From Rhizobiaceae bacterium (GTDB lineage: Bacteria; Pseudomonadota; Alphaproteobacteria; Rhizobiales; Rhizobiaceae), in assembly GCA_913776675.1 (NCBI GenBank), contig CAJYRE010000008.1, positions 1 through 7,575 on the forward strand: 7,575 bases of DNA, written 5' to 3'. Below, in pieces: positions 1 through 5,666 of this stretch. The number at the start of each line of letters is the position of its first letter. Position 1 is the first letter of the stretch. Made by a program: the position numbers and the translations under genes. The notes under the pieces were generated by a model that was not told the DNA's origin, did no database searches, and saw nothing but the letters and a program-made list of their open reading frames with translations.

Positions 1-640
1 TATTGGCAGTGCCATAGGGCAGATCAAGGTCCGCCAGAATGGTCTGCGATGAAAACAACGAGGCGACCATGAAGGCCGTGTTGTGGGCAATGGTCGAGGA
101 CCCCACCCCGCCCTTTGCCCCGATGAAGGCAATGCTGCGCCCCAAAGGTTCCGCATCAGGATCGATAAAGATGGTGGAGAGAGCGCCAATCACATCGGCC
201 ATGCTCACGGGGGCAACAATATAATCCGATACGCCATTGCGCATCAGCTCACGATACAGAGCAATATCGTTGAAATGCCCCACCACAACCACACGGGTGG
301 ATGGATCGCAAACTTCGGCCAATGGGGCCAGTTCCTGCAACAGCGTATCGGCACCGGCCTCGGTTTCCAGAATGATCAGATTGGGGGTTGGCGCACCGGA
401 AAACATGTTGACCGCCGCCGAAATGCCACCGCTGGTCACCCGCATGCTGACCTTGGTCATGCGTCGATCACGGCTGCATTCTTCCATCACGGCCAGCACA
501 TTGTCCGACAGGCAGAAAGCATGCACAGAGATCCGCGGCAGAGGCCGCATTCTGTCCAGATCAACACCTTTCACCGGCTCTGCACGGGCAGAGTCAGGCT
601 CATGAAGTGCGGAATCAATATCATATTTGATGTTATTCAT
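1..640 (-). CDS. cpaE: CpaE/TadZ-type pilus assembly ATPase, N-terminal 213 residues (cut by window edge)
   Basis: CpaE/TadZ proteins are MinD/ParA-like ATPases that help position and assemble the Tad pilus machine at the inner membrane. Residues about 35-160 look like a degenerate response-regulator receiver domain, with a VVVVGHFND strand at 117-125 and YIVAPV at 140-145. A MinD-like ATPase domain follows: the deviant Walker A GAKGGVGSS is at 174-182, and LADLDLPYGT at 202-211 matches the usual CpaE strand after the P-loop. The signature lysine K176 is present, but the usual P-loop lysine position is Ser181, which I recall as common in rhizobial CpaE. The start is the ATG at 640. Nine codons upstream in the same frame lies the cpaD TAA, with no other ATG between. 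An ATG at 666 is in another frame and stops after nine codons. The gene is last in the visible cpaB-E run, 27 bp after cpaD, and its C-terminus lies outside the window. Confidence 0.93.
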   Translation of the reverse strand, partial: MNNIKYDIDSALHEPDSARAEPVKGVDLDRMRPLPRISVHAFCLSDNVLAVMEECSRDRRMTKVSMRVTSGGISAAVNMFSGAPTPNLIILETEAGADTLLQELAPLAEVCDPSTRVVVVGHFNDIALYRELMRNGVSDYIVAPVSMADVIGALSTIFIDPDAEPLGRSIAFIGAKGGVGSSTIAHNTAFMVASLFSSQTILADLDLPYGTAN

Positions 641-667
641 GGCTTTGCCCGGCCCCAGCAGCTCATT

Positions 668-1330
668 TTACATCCTGCCATTGCGGTAATCACTGATGGC
701 TTTCATGCGGCGTTCTGCATCAATCGGTGTCATGCCGCGTGGTGCGATCATATCTGTCGGATTGGCAAGTTGTGCGGCCAGATTGGCCTGCGTGGCACAA
801 CCAAAATTTTCCCAATGTTTGTTGTCGGATGTATCATTGGCCAAATCTTCCGGCCATTGCCCGCACGGTCCCGCCACGGCAGTGGTGGCGGTGTAACTGA
901 GGCGGATGGGTGCTGCATCGCCTTGGGCCTGGGCCTGATAGGGCCGCTCGATCATTTTGGACGATGGCACACCCGCACTGGCCAACTGGCTGCGCACCTG
1001 ACGCACCACAGCCGCTGCCGCTGCCGCATTGGCAGAGCCGTGCGGCACCATGATCTGCACATAACCGTTGGAGGACCTGCGGTAATCCTGCGCAAATCCG
1101 GCAACCGTATCGCCCATGCCAACCGTCATCCGGCTGGAATTCTGGGCAACGGGCAGATCGAGCGAATGCTCCACATCCGTAATCACAACCGGGTGGCGGG
1201 TGCGGTAATCATCCGGGATCGAGCCGGTGGACATGGTGTCTTTTCCCATGCCGCCACAACTGCTGAGGGACAGCAAGACCAGACCTGTCAAAGCCAGCTT
1301 AGCGGTGAAGTTTGCGTTTCGCCCAGTCAT
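668..1330 (-). CDS. cpaD: CpaD pilus assembly lipoprotein
   Basis: CpaD is an outer-membrane lipoprotein that works with the CpaC secretin in Tad pilus export. The 220-residue product starts with a lipoprotein signal: basic residues R4 and K11, a hydrophobic stretch (12-22) and the lipobox LSSC with acylated Cys25. Family-type features follow: HSLDLPV (55-61), an Ala-rich helix (99-107), a probable disulfide pair Cys156 and Cys178 inside GPCGQWP and NFGCATQAN, and a C-terminal NPTDMIAPRGMTPIDAERR segment typical of Pilus_CpaD. The frame stays open 45 codons further upstream into cpaC. I chose the ATG at 1330 because it gives the correct lipoprotein signal and because a GAGG ribosome site lies just before it, next to the cpaC TGA. 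Only 7 bp separate it from cpaC, so the two are probably translationally coupled. Confidence 0.93.
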   Translation of the reverse strand: MTGRNANFTAKLALTGLVLLSLSSCGGMGKDTMSTGSIPDDYRTRHPVVITDVEHSLDLPVAQNSSRMTVGMGDTVAGFAQDYRRSSNGYVQIMVPHGSANAAAAAAVVRQVRSQLASAGVPSSKMIERPYQAQAQGDAAPIRLSYTATTAVAGPCGQWPEDLANDTSDNKHWENFGCATQANLAAQLANPTDMIAPRGMTPIDAERRMKAISDYRNGRM

Positions 1331-1337
1331 CCCCGCC

Positions 1338-2843
1338 TCACTTGTAAATAAAGCCGACCGTGCCGTGATAGGCCCCGGTGGTCTCTGCGTCTTTGCGGCC
1401 GTAAACCTTGTTGACGCGGTTGAGAAAATACATGGCCCCATCTCCGGCCGGATTGAAATTGTCATCGGGGCGCTGCAACTGATTGCGCGCCACCGGGCGC
1501 GTCAGATAGGGCGTGGCGATAATCACCAGCTCCGTTTCCTTGCGCTGATATTGCTTGTTGCGAAATAGCGCGCCCAGCAGCGGAACGCTGCGTGCGCCCG
1601 GCACACCTCTGCTTTGCTGATCCACGTCATCACTGATCAGACCTGCAAGAGCGATCGAGCCGCCGGAGGGCAATTCAACCGAAGTCGTGGCCTGACGTTT
1701 GCGAAAATCGGATGTGCTGCCCGTGGTTGCCGGTTCCGAGACTTCCGTCTCGATCTTCAGGCTGATTCGGCCCGCAGACAACACCACAGGCGTAAAATTC
1801 AGCTTGATGCCGTAATCATACGTCTGGGTGGTGGTTGATCCATTGGCCTGATTGATGTTGCGGATCAACTCGCCACCCGAACTGAAGGTGGCGCTCTGGC
1901 CGGATGTGGCTGTCAGGGTTGGTTCGGCCAGCGTTTTGATCACCTTGGCTTCTTCCATGGCATTGATGACACTGGCCAGCGAATATTTGCCAAGCGCCGT
2001 GGAGATTGCTGCCGAAATCGCGGTGGAATCCGCCGGATTGGCAGCCGTCACGGCCGTGTTGCCCGAAATGGAATTCTGCAATGAGGTATTGAAGCCCAAT
2101 TGCTTGAGAATCTCACGGCGCACTTCCGCCACGGTGATTTTCAGCGTCACCTGATCATCGCCTTCGATGGTCAGCATATTGACGATCTGCGATGTCTGGC
2201 GGTTCTCGTTGTAAATCGCCACGGCACCCTCGCCACTGCTTTCGCTGGTGGCGGTTCTGCTGCGTGTTGTGGCCTCGCCCCCTTTGATAAAGGCTTGCGC
2301 CAGCGAAACAGCCCGCGCCGAATCCTGCGGGGTGCGCACTGTGCCACTCAGCACCACATTGTCCGAGATGATTTCCACCTTGATGTTGGAATCCGGAATG
2401 AAGCGCCGGATATTGGCCTCAAGCCCATCAATATCCCGCTCGATTTCCAGATCGAGGCTGATAATCTCGCGCCCGTCCGCACCAAAAATGAAGATATTGG
2501 TTTGACCAACCGTTTTGCCAAACAGATAGATGCGCCGTGATGTACGCGTCACCGCATCGGCCATTTCAGGGTTGGCCACCAGAATATCATGCGCATCGGC
2601 TGGCAGATCCACGACAATCGCCTTGTTGAGACCCAATTTGAGTGTGCGGTGCGCGCCGGGTCCAGATTGCGTAATCCGCACAAGCGCCTGCTGCTCTGCC
2701 CATGCCTGCATTCCATGCCCCCACAGGCTGGAGCGCTCTCCCGGAAGACCCACAAAACTTATTGAAAGCGCCAGACCGGTCAGCGTCGTGGCGCGTGCAA
2801 AAAAGACAATGGCAGACTGCATGGAATAGGTCCTGTTGATCAT
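1338..2843 (-). CDS. cpaC: CpaC secretin of the Tad/Flp pilus
   Basis: CpaC forms the multimeric outer-membrane channel through which the Flp pilus leaves the cell. The 501-residue product has a long N-terminal signal region (hydrophobic 11-33, cleavage probably near 48). A pilus-assembly N-terminal domain covers about 66-135 (IVVDLPADAHDILVANPEMAD, then LFGKTVGQTNIFIFG), and a BON/N1-like domain about 140-190. The secretin core covers about 230-450, with LAEPTLTA (305-312), SGGELI (322-327), VPLLGALF (420-427) and ELVIIATPYLTRPV (438-451). The ATG at 2843 overlaps the cpaB TGA as ATGA and has AGGGGTGG upstream, so coupling supports it. An in-frame ATG at 2822, preceded by AGGA, is the alternative; it would shorten the leader by seven residues. 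Length and motifs look complete. Confidence 0.95.
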   Translation of the reverse strand: MINRTYSMQSAIVFFARATTLTGLALSISFVGLPGERSSLWGHGMQAWAEQQALVRITQSGPGAHRTLKLGLNKAIVVDLPADAHDILVANPEMADAVTRTSRRIYLFGKTVGQTNIFIFGADGREIISLDLEIERDIDGLEANIRRFIPDSNIKVEIISDNVVLSGTVRTPQDSARAVSLAQAFIKGGEATTRSRTATSESSGEGAVAIYNENRQTSQIVNMLTIEGDDQVTLKITVAEVRREILKQLGFNTSLQNSISGNTAVTAANPADSTAISAAISTALGKYSLASVINAMEEAKVIKTLAEPTLTATSGQSATFSSGGELIRNINQANGSTTTQTYDYGIKLNFTPVVLSAGRISLKIETEVSEPATTGSTSDFRKRQATTSVELPSGGSIALAGLISDDVDQQSRGVPGARSVPLLGALFRNKQYQRKETELVIIATPYLTRPVARNQLQRPDDNFNPAGDGAMYFLNRVNKVYGRKDAETTGAYHGTVGFIYK

Positions 2844-3652
2844 CTTGCCACCCCTGCACCATTGGTAATCTCGCCAGATTTGATCATCTGCACAGCGCTG
2901 GCATCTGTTGTGGCGAGATCCTTCAGGGTGTCCGCATCTGGCTCCTGGGCATCGGCAACCGAGCGCAGTGACAGGGTGAGACGTTCAGAAGCCTGCTGCG
3001 CAGCGGCAAGGTCTGTCGCCTGTTGCGGCGTCAGCTCCAGGGTCGCCGTCGTGCCAATCACCGAACGCCCGCCTTTTGCGTTTTCCTCGATCTGCTGATC
3101 GATGGCCAGAACGCGAATGTTGCTGAAAAGGAGTGAGCTGATATGGAGGTCATCCTTGCCTTCCTGCTTCACCCGGCGCACCATAATGACATCGACGCGG
3201 TCATTGGGCAGAATGAAGCCCCCCGCTCCCGTCGCCACCGAAATATCTGTTGCAACAGCTCTTTTGCCCGACGGCAGAAGTGCCGACAGCGTGCTGCCAG
3301 ACGCATCCGCAACTTTTTCAATGCGGATGGGCTCACCTTCAAAAATCGGCAGACGCACCACGCTTCCATTCAGATCGGCCATGGCATTGGGCCGGTTTTC
3401 CTGCGTGACAAACCCGGCCACAATGCCCGCTTTTGGCCAGGCCATCCAGCGCATCACCTGATCGGACAGACGCGAACCCACCGGCATATTGCTGGCGGCA
3501 ACCAGAACATTGACAGTCGGATCTTTGACAATGGTTTTTTCAGCCTGTTGGACCACAACAGTCTTGGACCCGTTCATGCTCATGGCCAACAAGCCAGCCA
3601 GCCCTGCCGCCACAACAGCGACAATCAAAATGAGAATGCGGGCGGGCTTCAT
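2840..3652 (-). CDS. cpaB: CpaB/RcpC pilus assembly protein
   Basis: CpaB (RcpC) is an inner-membrane-anchored periplasmic protein of the Tad secretion machine, thought to interact with the secretin complex. The 270-residue product begins MKPAR and has one N-terminal transmembrane segment or uncleaved signal (about 6-26). A SAF domain follows at about 47-112 (VNVLVAASNMPVGSRL, then LPIFEGEPI), and then the RcpC/CpaB region at about 120-235, with ISVATGAGGFILPNDRVDVI at 137-156 and TATLELTPQQA at 202-212. The start at 3652 has a good ribosome site (GAGGA, 6 nt before ATG). It is the first gene of the tight cpaB-C-D-E run. Ninety bp without a clear terminator separate it from cpaA, so it may share cpaA's transcript. 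Confidence 0.94.
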   Translation of the reverse strand: MKPARILILIVAVVAAGLAGLLAMSMNGSKTVVVQQAEKTIVKDPTVNVLVAASNMPVGSRLSDQVMRWMAWPKAGIVAGFVTQENRPNAMADLNGSVVRLPIFEGEPIRIEKVADASGSTLSALLPSGKRAVATDISVATGAGGFILPNDRVDVIMVRRVKQEGKDDLHISSLLFSNIRVLAIDQQIEENAKGGRSVIGTTATLELTPQQATDLAAAQQASERLTLSLRSVADAQEPDADTLKDLATTDASAVQMIKSGEITNGAGVAR

Positions 3653-3742
3653 AATCGGTCCTCAGGTGCAAGCGATATGTCTTCGCCCTGAGAAGATCAG
3701 GAATTCGTGTAATTATAGTTAACAATTACCTTATGGGCTTAG

Positions 3743-4273
3743 TTAATAATGTATTGATGCGCCACTTGCCGTCTTGAATACCAGTATAATCAAGGGGGAT
3801 TGCGTCATGGTACACAGGCCACCCATGGCAATGGCAATGCCATAAGGGATCTTCTTCTCCATCAACAGGGAGCGCGGCAGCCGCAGGCCAAGCGCCATGA
3901 TACGGGACGACTGGCTGCGAATCAGCAAAATCACCACCGTCAGCAGACCACCAAACACGGCAACCTGCGCCAAAAACATCAAAAGACTGTGATTGAAACC
4001 AAACCAGACCGCCACCGCCGTCATCAACTTTGCATCCCCGCCCCCCATCAGATGGAAGGCGAAGCAAACAAAGCAAACGCTGAAAACCAGCAGGCCTGCC
4101 AGAAGATGCCAGCCGACATCACCCCATGGCAAGCCAAGCACAGCAGCCATCACTGCGAAACCCAACAGCAAAACCAGCGGAACGCTGTTGGGAATTTTCA
4201 TCTCAAACAGATCCGTCAAGGCTGCTGTGAGCAGACACAATGGAAGGATTAACAAGAGTGTGGCAGCCATCAT
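3743..4273 (-). CDS. cpaA: CpaA type IV prepilin peptidase
   Basis: CpaA is an inner-membrane aspartic protease that removes the short basic leader from Flp prepilins and related pseudopilins. The 176-residue product is almost entirely hydrophobic, with about six predicted membrane segments. Both catalytic aspartates of the A24 family are present: Asp21 in LTDLFEMKIPN, and Asp80 in the GxGD motif GGGDAKL (77-83). The KIPYGIAIA segment at 141-149 is also typical. The protein has no N-terminal methyltransferase domain, as is normal for CpaA. Two adjacent ATG codons (4273 and 4270) can start it and neither has a clear Shine-Dalgarno sequence. A GA-GACGGG run followed by six T lies immediately before the start. 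It lies downstream of the two pilin genes on the same strand, but two repeat elements separate it from them. Confidence 0.94.
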   Translation of the reverse strand: MMAATLLLILPLCLLTAALTDLFEMKIPNSVPLVLLLGFAVMAAVLGLPWGDVGWHLLAGLLVFSVCFVCFAFHLMGGGDAKLMTAVAVWFGFNHSLLMFLAQVAVFGGLLTVVILLIRSQSSRIMALGLRLPRSLLMEKKIPYGIAIAMGGLCTMTQSPLIILVFKTASGASIHY

Positions 4274-4276
4274 GAC

Positions 4277-4295
4277 AAAAAACCCGTCTCGACGG
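4277..4295 (-). terminator. Small hairpin plus T6 just upstream of cpaA (possible weak terminator or attenuator)
   Basis: On the minus strand CCGT-CGAG-ACGG is followed by G and six T, ending 3 bases before the cpaA ATG. The stem is only 4 bp, with a tetraloop, so termination efficiency is doubtful. It occupies the place where a ribosome binding site would be expected. It may be chance, a weak attenuator, or a structure that limits cpaA translation. Confidence 0.25.
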
Positions 4296-4316
4296 CTGCG
4301 ACATTACTGCAGAATT

Positions 4317-4411
4317 CCTTAAATCGGAATCGATTTAAGGTGAAAATTATGCAGCAGATTAAAAGTGTTACAGCGCTGTGCGCGATATATGGCGCACAGC
4401 GCTGTAACACT
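4317..4411. repeat. RIME-like element: two adjacent perfect palindromes
   Basis: Two perfect inverted repeats lie 23 bp apart. The first has 10-bp arms 4317-4326 and 4331-4340 (core AAATCGGAATCGATTT, 4-nt loop). The second has 20-bp arms 4364-4383 and 4392-4411 around an 8-nt AT-rich loop (core ACAGCGCTGT). Intergenic DNA with a pair of large palindromes fits what I recall of Rhizobium-specific intergenic mosaic elements (RIME1). The sequence style (CGGAATCGATTTAAGG, TTATGCAGCA, GTGTTACAGCG) is familiar from Rhizobium and Agrobacterium intergenic regions. On the minus strand the long stem is followed by TTTTAAT, so it could also weaken read-through from the pilin into cpaA. The palindromes are certain; the family name is from memory. 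Confidence 0.65.
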
Positions 4412-4498
4412 CACATCTCAATAAAATACGTATTACCAATCAAAACGCACCACGAGGCCCAATGCCATCAACATCTGGCTGTGACCGATCATATTTAG

Positions 4499-4659
4499 CA
4501 GGCTGCTGCAAAAGTCAGGGGGGGAGCGAAAATGAGGATGTTTTGGGGAGAAAAAGTGCCAAAAAACGGCGCATATACATCATATGCACGCTTTTGGGGG
4601 CACTTTTTGATCACCGAAACAGACCATTTTCAGCCCGCCTCGAGTTTTACAGCAGCCTG
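4499..4659. mobile_element. 161-bp fold-back MITE-like element with TTAG target duplication
   Basis: The ends are inverted repeats: CAGGCTGCTGCAAAAGTC at 4499-4516 matches the reverse complement of 4642-4659 at 16 of 18 positions. TTAG occurs directly outside both ends (4495-4498 and 4660-4663), as expected for a 4-bp target duplication. The symmetry continues inward: AAAAAGTGCC (4551-4560) pairs with GGCACTTTTT (4599-4608), and GCATAT (4571-4576) with ATATGC (4582-4587). The whole element is thus an imperfect palindrome centred near 4579. It has no coding capacity and would need a transposase in trans. TTAG fits the YTAR target of IS5-type elements, but I cannot assign the ends to a named family. 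The insertion lies exactly at the 3' end of the neighbouring pilin gene. Confidence 0.75.
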
Positions 4660-4884
4660 TTAGGTTCCACCGGTCGTACCGCCGGTCGTACCGCCTGTAC
4701 CGGCGGCCGGGGGTTTGGTACCACTGATAGTCTGGGCAATGGAGTCAAATGCCGTATTCAATTTCGTACCAACAGATCCAGCACCGACAATGATCGCCAC
4801 ACCAATCAGGGCGGCAATCAAGCCATATTCAATGGCCGTTGCCCCGGATTTTTCTTTGAAAAAGCGTATTAAAAACTTTGACAT
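4660..4884 (-). CDS. pilA: Flp-type IVb prepilin with Gly/Thr repeat tail
   Basis: This is a structural pilin, the likely subunit of the Tad/Flp pilus fibre. The 74-residue precursor has the leader MSKFLIRFFKEKSG, cleaved by CpaA after Gly14. The mature protein starts ATAIEYGLIAALIG and carries the invariant Glu19 (+5) and Tyr20 (+6) of the Flp motif, plus a hydrophobic helix to about residue 34. The C-terminus is a low-complexity tail (KPPAAGTGGTTGGTTGGT) that the second pilin lacks. It is encoded by 12-bp repeats. The frame is open for 53 further codons upstream, but the ATG at 4884 gives the canonical short leader. The TAA stop (4660-4662) lies inside the TTAG duplication of the adjacent mobile element; restoring the pre-insertion sequence leaves the same stop, so the protein appears intact. 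Gene position next to cpaA matches pilA/ctpA. Confidence 0.94.
   Translation of the reverse strand: MSKFLIRFFKEKSGATAIEYGLIAALIGVAIIVGAGSVGTKLNTAFDSIAQTISGTKPPAAGTGGTTGGTTGGT
4670..4693. repeat. 12-bp tandem repeat in the pilin tail
   Basis: CCGGTCGTACCG is present twice in perfect tandem (4670-4681, 4682-4693), followed by a degenerate copy from 4694. Twelve bp keeps frame and encodes a Gly-Thr-Thr-Gly unit on the minus strand. Gain or loss of copies would change pilin tail length by four residues without breaking the gene. Confidence 0.8.
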
Positions 4885-4957
4885 AGCATTTCTCGCATTC
4901 AAAATATAAAGGCCATTCTGCAACACACACTTAACGTGCATAGCAATATTTTTAAAC

Positions 4958-4986
4958 ATACTAGGATTATTGCTTTCGAAACTCAA
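4958..4986 (-). promoter_or_regulatory. Sigma70-like promoter for the 74-residue pilin gene
   Basis: On the minus strand TTGAGT (4981-4986) is separated by exactly 17 bp from TAGTAT (4958-4963). This would start transcription near 4950, leaving a leader of about 65 nt before the ATG at 4884. It would let this pilin be transcribed independently of the 56-residue pilin upstream. This is pattern matching only; such hexamers also arise by chance in AT-rich DNA. Confidence 0.45.
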
Positions 4987-5083
4987 TAAAAAGTGTGCGC
5001 TTCGGACAAGAGAATTCGGCTGCTTTACCATGCAAAAAAACACGGAGACAGGATCGGCAAACGATCATGTCAACACGTTGCCA

Positions 5084-5101
5084 TGCACCCGAAAGAGTGC
5101 A
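5084..5101 (-). other. Stem-loop downstream of the 56-residue pilin gene
   Basis: On the minus strand TGCACTC-TTTC-GGGTGCA forms a 7-bp stem with one U-G wobble and a 4-nt loop, 32 bp after the pilin stop. On the plus strand the wobble becomes a mismatch, so the structure favours the pilin transcript. No T-run follows, so it looks more like a 3' stability or processing element than an intrinsic terminator. A GCACGTGC palindrome (5104-5111) adjoins it. Confidence 0.35.
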
Positions 5102-5133
5102 CGGCACGTGCGTAAAAATCTACAAATAATCAA

Positions 5134-5304
5134 TTACTTAACGTTTATTTTTCCAGAAATCGTTGTGAAGGCATTGTTCAAATTGCTGCCAAGCGTCGTT
5201 GCGCCTGTAATCAATGCAACACCAATCAAGGCCGCAATCAGTCCGTATTCGATGGCTGTGGCACCAGACTCATCTTTCATGAACCGTGAAAAAAGTCTCG
5301 TCAT
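5134..5304 (-). CDS. Flp-type IVb prepilin, short paralog
   Basis: This is a second Flp pilin, 56 residues long. The leader MTRLFSRFMKDESG is cleaved after Gly14. The mature 42-residue protein starts ATAIEYGLIAALIGVAL, with Glu19 and Tyr20 at +5 and +6, and ends FTTISGKINVK without the Gly/Thr tail of its neighbour. Residues 13-30 are identical to the other pilin, which points to gene duplication. The start ATG at 5304 is preceded by TTGGAGAG about 8 nt upstream, a better ribosome site than the neighbour's. It is the gene nearest the CtrA-type box at 5411-5426 and, by position, the first of the minus-strand pilus genes. It could be the major pilin, an alternative subunit or a minor subunit; the sequence does not decide this. 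Confidence 0.93.
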   Translation of the reverse strand: MTRLFSRFMKDESGATAIEYGLIAALIGVALITGATTLGSNLNNAFTTISGKINVK

Positions 5305-5666
5305 TGTGGTTTACTCTCCAAATAAGTTGATCAGCATCGTCAACTGTTGCCGTTGATCGAATGCCGCCAAATTACAAGAAATGTCATTGTGATTGGTTTA
5401 ATGAGTCCGGTTAATCAAAAATTAACGCGCAATTTTATTGAGGGGATCACGACTATTTTACAGTTTCGTTACAATATATGAAATCAGCAATACACTGCAA
5501 TTTTAATCTATGCTAATTTAGCCTCTTACTCTTCTATTGTACGTTACCATTTACTTTTGAGCCTTTCAACCAACCTCTCATGCTGTTGGATAAATGCCTG
5601 CGTAGGTTTTTATTTACCAATTTGCGGCATGGTGGTTGCCAATTCAGCCAGCGAGATTTTTCTTAT
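5305..5666. other. 362-bp divergent intergenic regulatory region
   Basis: No coding region is supported. This AT-rich stretch separates the minus-strand pilin and cpa genes from the plus-strand pilus-domain and TadE genes, so it should carry both promoters. It holds the CtrA-type box at 5411-5426, an extra TTAA at 5398-5401, a GANTC site (GAGTC, 5403-5407) and a GTTGA/TCAAC inverted repeat around 5325-5343. I found no convincing -35/-10 pair with correct spacing for the plus-strand gene. A reading frame extends upstream from 5667 to 5580 but lacks a ribosome site and a signal-peptide start. Confidence 0.6.
5411..5426. promoter_or_regulatory. Candidate CtrA binding site (TTAA-N7-TTAAC)
   Basis: TTAATCAAAAATTAAC is an exact match to the alphaproteobacterial CtrA consensus TTAA-N7-TTAA, including the trailing C. 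It lies 106 bp upstream of the short pilin ATG and 241 bp upstream of the plus-strand gene at 5667. The match reads in both orientations. A GANTC adenine-methylation site (5403-5407) sits 3 bp away. In Caulobacter, pilA is directly CtrA-activated, so cell-cycle control of the pilins is plausible. Binding itself is inferred. Confidence 0.6.

Larger units (their letters stand above)
4274..4659. other. 386-bp intergenic region between cpaA and the 74-residue pilin gene
   Basis: No coding region is supported here. In order it holds the small hairpin before cpaA (4277-4295), the RIME-like palindromes (4317-4411), about 87 bp with no recognisable structure apart from a short AATACGTATT palindrome near 4426-4435, and the fold-back element (4499-4659). 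I could not identify a confident promoter for cpaA; if there is one it should lie between 4274 and about 4360. Confidence 0.7.

Noticed and set aside
83..1351. A 422-codon open frame on the plus strand across cpaE and cpaD
   Set aside because: It is antisense to two clear Tad genes. Its predicted protein is His/Ile/Arg-rich with no recognisable domain or signal, and it arises from the codon bias of the opposite strand.
3687..3701. CCTGA-GAAGA-TCAGG inverted repeat between cpaA and cpaB as a terminator
   Set aside because: The stem is only 5 bp and no T-run follows on the minus strand, so it is not supported as a terminator.
3719..3733. TTAAC sequence between cpaA and cpaB as a second CtrA site
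   Set aside because: The second half-site 7 bp away is CTTA, with two mismatches to TTAA, so it does not meet the consensus.
4277..4663. CRISPR-like or toxin-antitoxin content in the repeat-rich intergenic region
   Set aside because: The repeats are inverted palindromes, not regularly spaced direct repeats, and no small coding pair with ribosome sites is present.
4462..4872. A 136-codon plus-strand frame running through the fold-back element and the 74-residue pilin
   Set aside because: It spans a palindromic mobile element and is antisense to a clear pilin gene; no domain, ribosome site or family resemblance.
4970..5356. A 128-codon plus-strand frame over the short pilin
   Set aside because: It is antisense to the 56-residue Flp pilin, which has the full Flp motif and a good ribosome site. 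The plus-strand product has no family features.
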